64,000 bases of DNA from Xiamenia xianingshaonis (GTDB taxonomy: Bacteria > Actinomycetota > Coriobacteriia > Coriobacteriales > Eggerthellaceae), in the NCBI RefSeq assembly GCF_017945865.1, contig NZ_CP072829.1, positions 930,001-994,000 on the forward strand, given 5' to 3'. Below are positions 11,116-20,491 of the stretch, piece after piece. The notes beneath the pieces are model-generated. The model saw only the letters and a list, made by a program, of their open reading frames with translations, ran no database searches and was not told where the DNA came from. Within the stretch, counting starts at the first letter, position 1. The number at the start of each line of letters is the position of its first letter. The translations under genes were made by a program, and so were the position numbers.

Positions 11116-12243
11116 ATGACCGCGCTCGCAGCGTTTACCCAAGACTCGTCGCAGACGGCGGCGTTTCGACCCCTGGCAGACGCCGAGGCCGTCGTGGCCC
11201 CGAGCGAGAACGTCAAGGCGGTCGTCATCGGTGGCGGCACCGGCGCCCCGGTTTCCATTCGCACGCTTTTGTCCATGGGTCTGGAAACGAGCGCCGTGGT
11301 GGCCATGGCCGATGACGGCGGCTCGACGGGCATCCTGCGCCAAGAGGCCGACGTCACGCCTCCGGGCGACGTTCGCAAGTGCATCGCCGCGATGGCGGCC
11401 GATCCGACGGATCCACTCACGAAGGCGTTCAAGTACCGCTTCGCCTTCGCCCGCAACCACACGCTCGGCAACCTCATGCTCTCGGCGCTCGAAGACGCCA
11501 CGCATTCTTTCCCCGAAGCCATCGCCATCTGCGAAGATTTGCTGCGCGCACGGGGGCACGTCTACCCCTCGACGCTCAACCTCGTCTCGCTGGTGGCCCG
11601 CACCCGCGACGGGCGCTACCTTGAAGGCCAGGCCGTCGCATGCCATTCCCGCACGGCGCTCGAACGCGTGAAGCTGCGGGCGTGCGAGCCCATCATCCCG
11701 TACGGGCCGGCGCTGCAGGCCATACGGGAGGCCGATCTCATCGTGCTTGGGCCGGGGTCGCTGTTCACGTCCATCATCCCGAATCTGCTCGTTCCCGGCG
11801 TCGTCGACGCCATTCGCGCCTCGCGCGGCGTCACGCTGTTCGTTTGCTCGCTTGCCGACATGCAGGGCGAAACGTGGGGGCTGACGGCCAGAGAGCACGT
11901 CGAAGCGCTCATGGACCACGGCATGGCCGGGCTGCTCGATTACGTGCTCATCCATTCCAAAGAGCCGCTCAAGCCCGACAGCCTGGCAACGGGCCTGTTC
12001 AGCGCCGTGACGGGCAACGACCCGGAGCACACGTCGCTCTCTTCCATGACCGATCTGGAAATGTCGGGGCGCGTGCGGCCGGTGAGGGTCACCTACCAGG
12101 ACGTGAAGCAGCTGCAAGACGAAGGGCCGGTCGTGGTGACGCGCGACCTTGTCGACCCTCTTCATCCCACGTGGCACAACCCGGTCGCGCTGCGCGAGGC
12201 GTTCCAAGGAGTGATGCGGCTATGTCGTTCACGGCAGAAGTGA
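11116..12243 (+). CDS. yvcK: YvcK/CofD-like gluconeogenesis factor
   Basis: A CofD-superfamily, UDP-sugar-binding protein. The nucleotide site KAVVIGGGTGAP is followed by ADDGGSTGILR, and later comes the conserved LGPGSLFTSIIPNLLV. In Bacillus and Mycobacterium, YvcK/CuvA is needed for normal envelope growth on gluconeogenic carbon. I chose the ATG at 11116 because GAGGA lies six bases upstream. A GTG at 11104, overlapping the rapZ stop, would add four residues. The 3' end overlaps whiA by 22 bases, which points to one operon. Confidence 0.9.
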   Translation: MTALAAFTQDSSQTAAFRPLADAEAVVAPSENVKAVVIGGGTGAPVSIRTLLSMGLETSAVVAMADDGGSTGILRQEADVTPPGDVRKCIAAMAADPTDPLTKAFKYRFAFARNHTLGNLMLSALEDATHSFPEAIAICEDLLRARGHVYPSTLNLVSLVARTRDGRYLEGQAVACHSRTALERVKLRACEPIIPYGPALQAIREADLIVLGPGSLFTSIIPNLLVPGVVDAIRASRGVTLFVCSLADMQGETWGLTAREHVEALMDHGMAGLLDYVLIHSKEPLKPDSLATGLFSAVTGNDPEHTSLSSMTDLEMSGRVRPVRVTYQDVKQLQDEGPVVVTRDLVDPLHPTWHNPVALREAFQGVMRLCRSRQK

Positions 12244-13151
12244 AAGACGAGCTCACGCGCGTCGAGCCGGTGTGCACGCACTGCCTGCAGGCCACGTTGG
12301 CGGCGCTCGTCCGCACGGAAGGCACGCTGTTCAAAAGCGGCCAGGACAGCTATCGCGTGGAGATCGCCACCGACACGCCGTCGGTCGCCCGCCTCGTCAT
12401 ACGCTCGCTGCACGAGCTCTACGGCCTGAAAACCGCGCTCACCATGCGCCGCAGCGTGCTGCACAAGACGCCGAACTACCTCATCGAAGTGCCGATGCAG
12501 CCCGGGCTGCGCGGCGTGCTGGAAGACATGGGCGTGCTTAACGACCGCGGCGGCCTTTATCTGGGCATTCCCGACAAGCTTGTCGCAAAGGAGTGCTGCA
12601 GCGCGGCGTATCTGCGCGGGGCGTTCCTCGGCGGCGGGTTCGTGTCCGATCCGCGCGGGGACTTTCACTTCGAGATCACGCTCGAAAACGAGGCGCTGGC
12701 CCAGGGGCTCGTTGACCTCATGGCCCGCAAGGGCATCAAGGCCCGTATCATGCGTCGGCGCAGCTCGCACATGGTCTACCTGAAAAGCGGCACCGCCATC
12801 TTGGAGTTCTTGGCGTTCGTCGGCGCCCATCAAGGGGCGCTCGCCATGGAAGAGGCCCGCGTGGTCAAAAGCGTGCGCAACGACGTGAACCGCCAGATCA
12901 ACGCGGAATACGCGAACCAGGCGAAAACCGTCAACGCGTCGATGGACCAGCTTTCCGCCATCAAGACGGTCGTTGCGGCCTATGGCATGGAAAACCTGCC
13001 CCCGGCGCTGCAAGAGTTCATCGAGCTGCGCATGAAGCATCCCAGCGCCACGCTGAAAGAACTGGGAGACCTGGCCACGCCGCCGCTGTCGAAGTCGGCG
13101 GTGTACCACCGCGTCCGCCGCATCGAATCGATGGCCGCCGACGTGAAGTAG
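12222..13151 (+). CDS. whiA: DNA-binding protein WhiA
   Basis: A 309-residue WhiA with an N-terminal degenerate LAGLIDADG (homing-endonuclease-like) domain. A typical block is CCSAAYLRGAFLGGGFVSDP. The C-terminal helix-turn-helix region includes ASATLKELGDLATPPLSKSA in variant form. WhiA controls sporulation and division genes in Streptomyces and affects division and chromosome segregation in other Gram-positives. The ATG lies inside the end of yvcK in another frame, and the frame itself is open far upstream without a start signal. A bidirectional terminator separates it from the convergent rpmB. Confidence 0.94.
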   Translation: MSFTAEVKDELTRVEPVCTHCLQATLAALVRTEGTLFKSGQDSYRVEIATDTPSVARLVIRSLHELYGLKTALTMRRSVLHKTPNYLIEVPMQPGLRGVLEDMGVLNDRGGLYLGIPDKLVAKECCSAAYLRGAFLGGGFVSDPRGDFHFEITLENEALAQGLVDLMARKGIKARIMRRRSSHMVYLKSGTAILEFLAFVGAHQGALAMEEARVVKSVRNDVNRQINAEYANQAKTVNASMDQLSAIKTVVAAYGMENLPPALQEFIELRMKHPSATLKELGDLATPPLSKSAVYHRVRRIESMAADVK

Positions 13152-13213
13152 GCGGCCGCGCGGCGCGCGACGTCGGCGCGTCGCAGAGCACAGGGAGGCT
13201 CCCAACGCACGAA

Positions 13214-13234
13214 AAGCCCCGCGATGCGGGGCTT
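13214..13234. terminator. Bidirectional hairpin between whiA and rpmB
   Basis: AAGCCCCGC-GAT-GCGGGGCTT is a near-perfect symmetric stem with A/T flanks. It lies between two convergent genes, so it can serve both. Confidence 0.8.
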
Positions 13235-13260
13235 GGTCAGGCGACTCGTCAGTCTGGAGT

Positions 13261-13452
13261 CTAGGCGCGTTCCACCTTGCCGGCCTTCATGCACTTCGTG
13301 CACACGTTCGCCTTGCGCACGCGACCCTTCTTGTCGCGGATGGTGATGCGCTGGATGTTGGGCTTGAACCAACGGTTGGTCACACGATGCGAGTGGCTGA
13401 TGCTTCGACCGGCCACCGGATGCTTGCCGCACACTTCACATACTTTAGACAT
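13261..13452 (-). CDS. rpmB: 50S ribosomal protein L28
   Basis: A 63-residue L28: MSKVCEVCGKHPVAGRS, then the basic core HRVTNRWFKPNIQ, ending in TKCMKAGKVERA. The cysteine pairs CEVC and NVCTKC indicate the zinc-ribbon (C+) form of the protein. The gene has its own minus-strand promoter and is transcribed away from the asp23-like operon, a common Gram-positive arrangement. Confidence 0.96.
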   Translation of the reverse strand: MSKVCEVCGKHPVAGRSISHSHRVTNRWFKPNIQRITIRDKKGRVRKANVCTKCMKAGKVERA

Positions 13453-13533
13453 GTTTCATCACTCCATTGACGTTTTTTGCTCGGACGCTTCGGACGCGCC
13501 GAAGCAAACCGTTAATGACACAAAAGCCTAACT

Positions 13534-13563
13534 ACTATAACACAACACCCCGCACGTGTCCAA
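13534..13563 (-). promoter_or_regulatory. rpmB promoter TTGGAC-18-TATAGT
   Basis: On the minus strand TTGGAC (13563-13558) is separated by 18 bp from TATAGT (13539-13534), about 80 bases upstream of the rpmB start. Confidence 0.65.
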
Positions 13564-13626
13564 GAATTTTTTGTGTGGTATGACAGCGCATCAACGCTAG
13601 GCTTCTTTGCGCTGATGGTTGAGGTA

Positions 13627-13632
13627 TATAAT
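13627..13632 (+). promoter_or_regulatory. -10 element TATAAT for the asp23/fakA operon
   Basis: A perfect TATAAT about 90 bases before the asp23-like start codon. The -35 region is not obvious. Confidence 0.45.
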
Positions 13633-13722
13633 GAAATGAATCGTCAATTCGGCGGCCCGTCCGCCATTCCCGTCGCGCCCAACCTCTTGAGAGGGCGTGC
13701 GCATAGAAGCGAAAGGAACGCC

Positions 13723-14070
13723 ATGAACGACACTATACCAGGCAACCTTCATGTGGCAAACGACGTGCTTGCCGATATTGTCGGCAATGCCGCTATGGAA
13801 TGCTACGGCGTCGTCGGCATGGCCGCTCCCACGGCCGCAGACGGCATCGCGAAGATCCTTCCTGCGTCGCGCCTGCGCCGCGGGGTCGTCGTCAATGCGA
13901 CCGACGTCGGCATCCATGTCGAGCTGTACGTCATCATCGAATACGGCACCAACATCAACACCGTTTCTCAAAACCTCATCGACCAGGTCACGTTCGCGCT
14001 CAGCGAATACGCGCGCGTTCCCATCGACGGCGTCGAGGTCCACGTGCAAGGCGTGAAGATCCGCAAGTAA
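13723..14070 (+). CDS. Asp23/Gls24 family (DUF322) envelope-stress protein
   Basis: A 115-residue Asp23/Gls24-type protein. The family pattern is visible: an N-terminal ANDVLADIVGNAAMECYGVVG, a central VELYVIIEYGTNINTV, and a C-terminal VPIDGVEVHVQGVKI. Members are small, membrane-associated or alkaline-shock proteins whose role is poorly defined. The ATG is preceded by AAAGGA. It lies directly upstream of the fakA-like gene, its usual neighbour in Gram-positives. Confidence 0.88.
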   Translation: MNDTIPGNLHVANDVLADIVGNAAMECYGVVGMAAPTAADGIAKILPASRLRRGVVVNATDVGIHVELYVIIEYGTNINTVSQNLIDQVTFALSEYARVPIDGVEVHVQGVKIRK

Positions 14071-14136
14071 CCGACGCGCCAAGACGACCACGATGAGTGC
14101 GGCGCCACAGCCGCCTGTTAAGGAGAATCGATCCGT

Positions 14137-15771
14137 ATGTCCCAATCCTATTCCAGCAATGCGATCATGAACGCCATTGCTGCAGCCGCAAAGGCGCTCG
14201 GCGAACGAAAAGACGAAGTCAACCGCCTCAACGTCTTCCCGGTTCCTGACGGCGACACGGGCACCAACATGTCGCTCACGCTTGAGACCGTGGTTGAGAA
14301 CCTGGCCGCGCTGCCCATCGGCGCCACGGGTGCCGACATTCGCCGCGCCATCACCACCGGCGCGCTCATGGGCGCCCGCGGCAATTCCGGCGTCATCACG
14401 TCGCAGATCCTGCGCGGCCTGTGCGAGGGGTCGGCCAACCACCATGCGCTTGACACCGCGTTTTTGGACGCGGCCTTCGCCAAGGCCCAAGACGTCGCCT
14501 TCCATGCCGTGCGCAAGCCGGTCCGCGGCACCATCCTCACCGTGCTGGAGGACTGCGCCGCCGCCGCCAAGACGGCCCGCAAAAAGAAGCTCGACACCGA
14601 AGAGGCGCTCGACCTCATCGTTGACGAGGCCTACGCGTCGGTGCAGCGCACGCCGGACTACCTGCCGGTGCTGAAGGAAAACGGCGTCGTGGACGCGGGC
14701 GGCTTCGGCCTGGCCATCCTCTTCGACGCGTTCGCCGCCGCGCTCACCGGGCGCGAAGGCGTGCTCACCGACGAGCTTGCCGTCGCCCGCACGTCGGTGC
14801 CGAAGGTCGAGATCGAGCAGATCAACGACTGGGAAGGATCCCAGTACCGCTACTGCACCGAATTCCTCGTGCATGCCGCCGAGCTGGACGAAGACGCCGC
14901 GCGCGACTTCTTGCCCACGATGGGCGACTGCGACCTGCTGGTCGGCTGCACGCCGAACTACAAGGTGCACGTGCATTCCAACCGTCCCGACCAGGTGCTC
15001 GCGTACTTTTTGACGCACGACGCGCAGATCTCCGAGGTCCATATCCACAACATGCAGCTGCAAAGCGCCGCCCGCAGCGAATCGATCGCGGCCGAACAGG
15101 CGGCATCGTCCAAGCCGTTCGGGTTCGTGGCCGTGGCGGCGGGCGAGGGCAACAAGAAGATCCTCGAAAGCCTGGGAGTCGACGTGGTCGTGTCCGGCGG
15201 CCAGACGATGAACCCCTCCACGAAGGAGCTGCTTGATGCGGTCGAACAGGTTGCCGCCGACGCCGTCATCATCTTGCCGAACAACAAAAACATCGTCATG
15301 GCCGCCCAAAGCGCCTGCGAGCTGTCCGAGAACCCGTGCGGCGTCGTGCCGACCACCAGCGTGCCGGAAGCGTTCACGGCCATGTTCGGCTTCGACGAGG
15401 CGGCTTCGCTCGAAGACAACGTGGAAGCCATGACCGAGGCGTTCGAAGACGTGCGCACGGGGGAAGTGACCGTGGCCATCAAGGACTCGAAGGACGCCCA
15501 CGACAACCCCATCCGCGAAGGCGACGTGATCGGCATCGTGGTCGGGTCCATCGAGGCCGTCGGGGCGTCGGTGGAAGACGTGACGCTCGCGCTCGTCGGC
15601 GCCATGGACGCCGATGAGGCCGACACCTGCACGCTGCTTGCCGGCGAAGACCTTGACGACGAGGCGTTTGCGCAGATCATCGCCCGCATCGAAGAGGCCT
15701 ATCCCGACCTGGAGATCGACGAGCACCGTGGCGAGCAGCCGCTGTACCCGCTCGTGCTGTCCTTGGAATAG
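14137..15771 (+). CDS. fakA: DAK2/DegV-type fatty acid kinase subunit A-like protein
   Basis: A 544-residue protein of the YloV/FakA type. The N-terminal DhaL (DAK2) ATP-binding domain has LNVFPVPDGDTGTNM, with the Asp cluster that binds Mg-ATP, and GARGNSGVI. The C-terminal half is DegV/DAK-phosphatase-like, with IILPNNKNIVMAA and VPTTSVPEA. In Staphylococcus, FakA phosphorylates fatty acids held by FakB. No FakB is visible in the window, so the substrate is inferred from family. It follows the asp23-like gene, has TAAGGAG upstream, and is 12 bp from recG. Confidence 0.88.
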   Translation: MSQSYSSNAIMNAIAAAAKALGERKDEVNRLNVFPVPDGDTGTNMSLTLETVVENLAALPIGATGADIRRAITTGALMGARGNSGVITSQILRGLCEGSANHHALDTAFLDAAFAKAQDVAFHAVRKPVRGTILTVLEDCAAAAKTARKKKLDTEEALDLIVDEAYASVQRTPDYLPVLKENGVVDAGGFGLAILFDAFAAALTGREGVLTDELAVARTSVPKVEIEQINDWEGSQYRYCTEFLVHAAELDEDAARDFLPTMGDCDLLVGCTPNYKVHVHSNRPDQVLAYFLTHDAQISEVHIHNMQLQSAARSESIAAEQAASSKPFGFVAVAAGEGNKKILESLGVDVVVSGGQTMNPSTKELLDAVEQVAADAVIILPNNKNIVMAAQSACELSENPCGVVPTTSVPEAFTAMFGFDEAASLEDNVEAMTEAFEDVRTGEVTVAIKDSKDAHDNPIREGDVIGIVVGSIEAVGASVEDVTLALVGAMDADEADTCTLLAGEDLDDEAFAQIIARIEEAYPDLEIDEHRGEQPLYPLVLSLE

Positions 15772-15783
15772 CCGAAAAGCTGC

Positions 15784-17961
15784 ATGCTCGAGGCAGATCG
15801 CATAGCAGACACGCTCGCGCTCGACGAACCCGTCGGGCGCGTTCGCATGGTAAGCCCCGGGCGGGCGAAGGCGCTCGACGCCATGGGCATCCGCACGGTG
15901 CGCGACCTGGTCACGCACGTGCCGCGCCGCCACTTGGACCTCACGAACGTGCAGACGGCAGCGTCGTGCCCGCTGGGGCAGCTTTGCACCGTGGTCGGCG
16001 TCGTCCACAAGGCGCAGCTCAAGCGCCCGCGCCCGCGGCTCGCGCTCGTGGAGATCACGCTTGTGGACGCGACGGGGACCCTTATGGTCACGATGTTCCA
16101 GCAGCCCTGGCTCATGGACAAGCTCGAGCAGGGCATGCGCATCGCCGTGTCGGGAAAGGTCGAGTTCAACTACGGGTTCAAGCGCATGACGAACCCGTTT
16201 TTGGAGGTGCTGGAGCCCGACCAGGACGCCCAGGGGCGCGTGATTGCCGTCCATCCGGCCACTGAAAAGCTCAGCGCGACCATGGTGCGGCGCCTTGTCG
16301 GCAACGCGTTGGAGGCGTGCGCGGGCCTGCTCGATCCGTTGCCGACGGCGCTGCGGACGCGCTATCGGCTGATGAGCCGCATGACGGCGCTGCGCTGCCT
16401 GCATTTCGCCCACGACATGGACGAGGTGCGCGAGGCGAAGCGTCGGCTCGCCTACGAAGAGGTGCTGCTGCTTGAGCTGGCGCTCATGACCGAAGGGCTC
16501 AAGCGCACCGCCGGCAGGCGCCCTTGCGCCCACGTCGTCGACGGGCCGGCGCTGCGGGCGCTCGATGCGGCCGTGCCCTTCACGCTGACCGCCGAGCAGC
16601 AGAAGGCGCGCGAAGAAATCCTCTCGCGTCTGGCGGCGCCCGAGGCGGCGAACCACCTGCTGCTCGGAGACGTCGGCACGGGCAAGACCGTCGTGGCGGC
16701 CTATGCGCTGGCCGCGGCGGCCGACACCGGCGGGCAGGCGATGCTCATGGCGCCGACCGAAGTGCTCGCCCGTCAGCACGGCAAGACGCTCGGGCCGCTG
16801 CTCGACGCCGCGAACGTCAGCTGGGCGGTGCTCACCGGCTCGACCCCGGCTGCCGAGCGAGACGCCATACAGGCGGGGCTCGCCGACGGGTCGCTTTCGG
16901 TGCTCGTCGGCACGCATGCGCTGCTTGAAGACGATGTGGTGCCGAAGCGCCTCACGCTTGCGGTCATCGACGAGCAGCAGCGCTTCGGCGTCGACCAGCG
17001 GGCGCGCCTGCTCGACAAGGGCGAGGCGCCCGACGCGCTCTATCTCACGGCGACGCCCATTCCGCGCTCGCTTGCGCTGGCGGTGTACGGCAACCTCACG
17101 CTGTCTTATTTGAAGGCCCGCCCGAACCGCGGCGCCGTGCGCACGACGCACCTGCACCGAAAAGCCGACCGCGGGCGCGCCTACGACGCCGCGAAAGAGG
17201 CGCTCAAGCGCGGCGAGCAGGTCTATGTGGTCTGCCCGCTCATCGAAGAGGCTCCCGAGAAGAAGGACGCGAAACGGTCTGGCGGCTTGCAGGACAACGA
17301 CGTCTATGCGTTCGACCGGGTGGTCATCGAAAGCGACGAGGACTTCGCCGGCGCCGACGTGTCGGCGGCCACGAAGCAGGCGGCCTACTTGCAGTCGACC
17401 GTGTTCGCCGACTGGGACGTGGCGCTTTTGCACGGGCGCATGAAGCCGGCCGAAAAACAGGAGGTCATGGACCGTTTTGCGCGCAACGAATCGCAGGTGC
17501 TCGTGGCCACGACCGTCATCGAAGTAGGCGTGGACGTGCCCAACGCCACGGTCATGATCGTGGAAGACGCGGACCGTTTCGGGCTCTCGCAGCTCCACCA
17601 GCTGCGCGGTCGCGTCGGGCGCGGTGCCCTGGACGCCCAGGTGCATCTCGTGGCGGCGACGAAGGACGCCGAAGCGCTCAAGCGATTGTCTGCCCTTGAG
17701 CGCACCGACGACGGCTTCGAGCTGGCGGAGTTCGATTTGTCGCTGCGCCGCGAAGGCGACATCCTGGGCAACCGCCAGCACGGAGCGTCGGCGTTGAAGC
17801 TCGTCAACATCGTGCGCGACCGCAACGTCATCGAGGCGGCCCACCGCGACGCCGAGGACCTGCTTGCCCGCGATCCAATGCTTGACCAGCCCGAACATCG
17901 GGCGCTTGCCCGGGAGATGCGCCTGCTCTTCTCGTCGGCGGCCGACATCCAAGGAGGGTGA
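15784..17961 (+). CDS. recG: ATP-dependent DNA helicase RecG
   Basis: A 725-residue RecG, which remodels stalled replication forks and recombination intermediates. It has the N-terminal wedge/OB domain (about 55-145), then helicase motifs: Walker A GDVGTGKT (295-302) and motif II as DEQQ (about 396-399), where most RecG have DEQH. Next come TATPIPRSLA and the motif VI region QLRGRVGRG. The C-terminal TRG region follows. It starts 12 bp after the fakA stop with only a weak ribosome site, consistent with coupled expression. Confidence 0.95.
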   Translation: MLEADRIADTLALDEPVGRVRMVSPGRAKALDAMGIRTVRDLVTHVPRRHLDLTNVQTAASCPLGQLCTVVGVVHKAQLKRPRPRLALVEITLVDATGTLMVTMFQQPWLMDKLEQGMRIAVSGKVEFNYGFKRMTNPFLEVLEPDQDAQGRVIAVHPATEKLSATMVRRLVGNALEACAGLLDPLPTALRTRYRLMSRMTALRCLHFAHDMDEVREAKRRLAYEEVLLLELALMTEGLKRTAGRRPCAHVVDGPALRALDAAVPFTLTAEQQKAREEILSRLAAPEAANHLLLGDVGTGKTVVAAYALAAAADTGGQAMLMAPTEVLARQHGKTLGPLLDAANVSWAVLTGSTPAAERDAIQAGLADGSLSVLVGTHALLEDDVVPKRLTLAVIDEQQRFGVDQRARLLDKGEAPDALYLTATPIPRSLALAVYGNLTLSYLKARPNRGAVRTTHLHRKADRGRAYDAAKEALKRGEQVYVVCPLIEEAPEKKDAKRSGGLQDNDVYAFDRVVIESDEDFAGADVSAATKQAAYLQSTVFADWDVALLHGRMKPAEKQEVMDRFARNESQVLVATTVIEVGVDVPNATVMIVEDADRFGLSQLHQLRGRVGRGALDAQVHLVAATKDAEALKRLSALERTDDGFELAEFDLSLRREGDILGNRQHGASALKLVNIVRDRNVIEAAHRDAEDLLARDPMLDQPEHRALAREMRLLFSSAADIQGG

Positions 17962-17964
17962 TCC

Positions 17965-18606
17965 ATGCGAATCGTTGCCGGAACCTGGCGCGGCCGAACC
18001 GTGTTCGCGCCTGCGGGCGACGCCACGCGCCCGACGACCGACCGCGTGCGCGAATCGCTCATGAGCACGCTGTTCAGCCTGCGCGGCGGCTTTGACGGGG
18101 CGCACGTCTTGGACGCGTTCGCCGGAAGCGGGGCGCTCGGCTTCGAAGCGCTCAGCCGAGGCGCGGCCGACGCGGCGTTTTACGACGTGGACCCGGCCGC
18201 CGTGGCCGCCATGAAAAAGACGGCCGCTTCGCTCGGCGCAAGCCCGCATGTGGCCCGCATAAGCCGCGGCGACGTGCTGCAAGGCGCGGCCGACCGGCCT
18301 GCGCACCCGTACGACCTCGTCTTTCTCGATCCGCCGTACCGCTTTGCAGCTGCCGACGTCCTCTCTTTCGTCGCGAGCCTGCGCGAAGGCGGGGCTTTGG
18401 ACGAGGACGCCGTCGTCGTCTACGAACATGATGCAAAAGATCAACGTTTTGTCGACGACGCGGCAAGCGCCGCCGGATTGGTTGTTGCGCGCTCGCGCAA
18501 GTACCGTGATACTGTCATAGACGTCATGCGTCCGGCCGGCCCGGACGCTGCAAGAAGCGATGGCGGCGATGCGCCGCGAGCCGGTTCAGAAAGCGAGCCT
18601 TCATGA
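17965..18606 (+). CDS. rsmD: 16S rRNA (guanine-966-N2) methyltransferase RsmD
   Basis: A 213-residue Rossmann-type methyltransferase. It opens with MRIVAGTWRGR, then has TRPTTDRVRESLMSTL, the SAM-binding VLDAFAGSGALGFEALSRG and the catalytic LDPPYR. The family methylates G966 of 16S rRNA. The ribosome site AAGGAGG lies inside the last codons of recG, three bases separate the genes, and the stop overlaps coaD (ATGA). The N-terminal and catalytic signatures are textbook; the last 20 residues are low in similarity. Confidence 0.93.
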   Translation: MRIVAGTWRGRTVFAPAGDATRPTTDRVRESLMSTLFSLRGGFDGAHVLDAFAGSGALGFEALSRGAADAAFYDVDPAAVAAMKKTAASLGASPHVARISRGDVLQGAADRPAHPYDLVFLDPPYRFAAADVLSFVASLREGGALDEDAVVVYEHDAKDQRFVDDAASAAGLVVARSRKYRDTVIDVMRPAGPDAARSDGGDAPRAGSESEPS

Positions 18607-19082
18607 AACGTGCGCTGACTCCGGGGACGTTCGATCCCATCACGAGCGGACACCTTGACATCATCACCCGCGCTGCGGCCCTTGTGGACGAGGTCGTCGT
18701 GGCCGTGGCCGCCTCCCAGCGGAAAAAGCCGCTCTTCTCGCTGGAAGAGCGCGTCGAGCTGGCGCGGCAGTCCACGAAGCACTTGCCCAACGTGCGCGTC
18801 GAGCCGTTCGACGGGCTGCTCGTCGACTTCGCGAGCCGCATGGAGGCGACTGTCGTGGTCAAAGGCCTGCGGGCCATCACCGACTTCGAGTACGAGTTCC
18901 AGATGACGGCGCTGAATTACGAGCTCGACAGGGAAATCGAGACGATCTTCATCATGTCGCCGCCGCAGCACATGTACCTGTCGTCGTCGATCGTGCGCGA
19001 AATCGCCAGCTTGGGAGGCGACGTCGACCAGTTCGTCACGCCATGCGTATCAAAAGCGTTGCAAGCGAAGTTCGCGAAATAG
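18603..19082 (+). CDS. coaD: Phosphopantetheine adenylyltransferase
   Basis: A 159-residue CoaD, which makes dephospho-CoA from 4'-phosphopantetheine and ATP. It has the nucleotidyltransferase signature PGTFDPITSGHLDII and the second signature YLSSSIVREIAS. Length is typical (about 160). The start overlaps the rsmD stop, and the rsmD-coaD pair is a widely conserved arrangement. Confidence 0.96.
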   Translation: MKRALTPGTFDPITSGHLDIITRAAALVDEVVVAVAASQRKKPLFSLEERVELARQSTKHLPNVRVEPFDGLLVDFASRMEATVVVKGLRAITDFEYEFQMTALNYELDREIETIFIMSPPQHMYLSSSIVREIASLGGDVDQFVTPCVSKALQAKFAK

Positions 19083-19244
19083 CGCCTGCGACCTGGACTT
19101 GTCGTTCACATGATATTTTGCGCGTTTTTTCGAAACGGAACGGTTTGCGATCGACTCATGCTAGAATTTGGAAATATGTGTGAAAATAAACACACCACTC
19201 AAGACGCAGTACAAATGCAGCAGTAAACGGTGGAAGGGACGATA

Positions 19245-19718
19245 ATGGACGAAACAGGGGTGTTGGGGCTGCTCGAAGAGCTCTCCATCCTTTTAGAGGA
19301 CTCCAAGCCTGTCTTTGGCAAGAACACGATGAGACAGGTCGACGTGGCTGCGGCTTTCGAAATTCTCGACGAGATTCGCGACACGTTCCCCAGCGAATTC
19401 TCTCAGGCGCGGCAGATCGTGCGCGAGCGGCAGTGCCTGCTTGACGATGCCGAAGCCGAAGCGAACCGCATGATCGAAGACGCCCGCAGCCAGGCGATGA
19501 CCATTGCGAGCGAGCAGGAGATCGTGCGCATCTCCCAGCAGCAGGCCGACCAGGTGCTCGTTGAAGCCCGCGAGCTGGAGCGCCAGACGCGTGCCGGCGC
19601 GGAAGACTACGCCGACGAGGTGTTCGGACATGTGGAGAAGAGCCTCGACACGCTGCTGAACAACGTGCGCCGCTGCCGCGACCGCCTGAACGCGAACTCC
19701 TTGGCCTCGGGCCGCTAG
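19245..19718 (+). CDS. Coiled-coil protein of unknown function, DivIVA/ATP-synthase-b-like
   Basis: A 157-residue, acidic, mostly helical protein with a long heptad-rich stretch (about residues 55-140). An example is QCLLDDAEAEANRMIEDA. The composition makes automated pipelines call such proteins ATP synthase subunit B or DivIVA-like, but there is no transmembrane segment and no DivIVA head, so I assign no function. It lies between coaD and DUF177/rpmF. The ATG has GGAAGGG upstream; a GTG 15 bases earlier is also open. Confidence 0.72.
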   Translation: MDETGVLGLLEELSILLEDSKPVFGKNTMRQVDVAAAFEILDEIRDTFPSEFSQARQIVRERQCLLDDAEAEANRMIEDARSQAMTIASEQEIVRISQQQADQVLVEARELERQTRAGAEDYADEVFGHVEKSLDTLLNNVRRCRDRLNANSLASGR

Positions 19719-19733
19719 GCGCAGGGCTGCACG

Positions 19734-20279
19734 ATGGGCAAGCTCACCCTCACGGTGCCGTATGCGTTGCTGACGCCGGCGGCGACTGAGTCCTACGAAG
19801 GAACCTATGACCTGCCGGTGTTCAAGGCCGGCCCCGATTTGTACGAGTTCAAAGAGCCGCTTGCGTGGACGGCGGTGCTCACGAACACTGGTGACGCCAT
19901 TCTGGTCACCGGCACGGTCGAGGGCGAGGCGTCTACGGCCTGCGCCCGATGCTTGAGTCCGGTGGCGCTGCCGGTCACGGGTGACATAGAAGGCTACTAT
20001 CTGCTCGGCGGCGAAGACGAGGCGCCGGAAGACCTTGACGAGGACGAGTTCGAGGTGCTGCCCGCCGACAAGGTCATCGACCTGGAATCGCTCATCCGTG
20101 CGGCGCTGCTCGTGGAAATGCCGCTGGTGCCGTTGTGCCGGGACGACTGCGCGGGCCTGTGCCCTCGCTGCGGTCACGACCTCAACGACGGCCCGTGCGA
20201 CTGCAAGCCCGAGCCGCCGGAAGATCTGGACGCGAACAACCCGTTCGCGGCTTTGAAGAACCTCAAGTTCGACGAATGA
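19734..20279 (+). CDS. DUF177/YceD family protein
   Basis: A 181-residue YceD-family protein. It has the conserved CARCLSPV in the middle and a C-terminal metal-site-like CRDDCAGLCPRCG. YceD proteins are nearly always next to rpmF, as here. In plants and E. coli the family is linked to 23S rRNA maturation, but the bacterial biochemistry is unresolved. Fifteen bp separate it from the upstream coiled-coil gene. Confidence 0.88.
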   Translation: MGKLTLTVPYALLTPAATESYEGTYDLPVFKAGPDLYEFKEPLAWTAVLTNTGDAILVTGTVEGEASTACARCLSPVALPVTGDIEGYYLLGGEDEAPEDLDEDEFEVLPADKVIDLESLIRAALLVEMPLVPLCRDDCAGLCPRCGHDLNDGPCDCKPEPPEDLDANNPFAALKNLKFDE

Positions 20280-20280
20280 C

Positions 20281-20309
20281 GAAACGGCCCGCAGGGCCGT
20301 TTCTTTTGG
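20281..20309 (+). terminator. Terminator between DUF177 gene and rpmF
   Basis: GAAACGGCCC-GCA-GGGCCGTTTC followed by TTTT, starting two bases after the stop codon. Confidence 0.82.
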
Positions 20310-20390
20310 AGCCGGGCCTGGCGGCGTCCCGCCCCAACCTTCGATATATGGACGCGTCGTGGACGTTCATGCGCCGCTCACGGGAACTTC

Positions 20391-20419
20391 TTGCAGGCAG
20401 ATCGGGGTTTTGCTAAAGT
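20391..20419 (+). promoter_or_regulatory. rpmF promoter TTGCAG-17-TAAAGT
   Basis: TTGCAG (20391-20396), a 17-bp spacer, then TAAAGT (20414-20419) with an upstream TGn extension. The site is 72 bases before the rpmF start and just after a terminator. Confidence 0.6.
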
Positions 20420-20491
20420 ACTAGTTCGCGTGTTTACAGCAACAGTTCTCAGCGAAAAGCGCTGAGCTCAGTTTGAAGGAGAATTCGAACC

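Noticed and set aside
13597-18444. A 1615-codon open frame on the minus strand
   Set aside because: It lies antisense to asp23, fakA, recG and rsmD, all of which have clear family motifs. Long antisense frames are expected in high-GC DNA, and the translation is Arg/His/Val-rich without domains.
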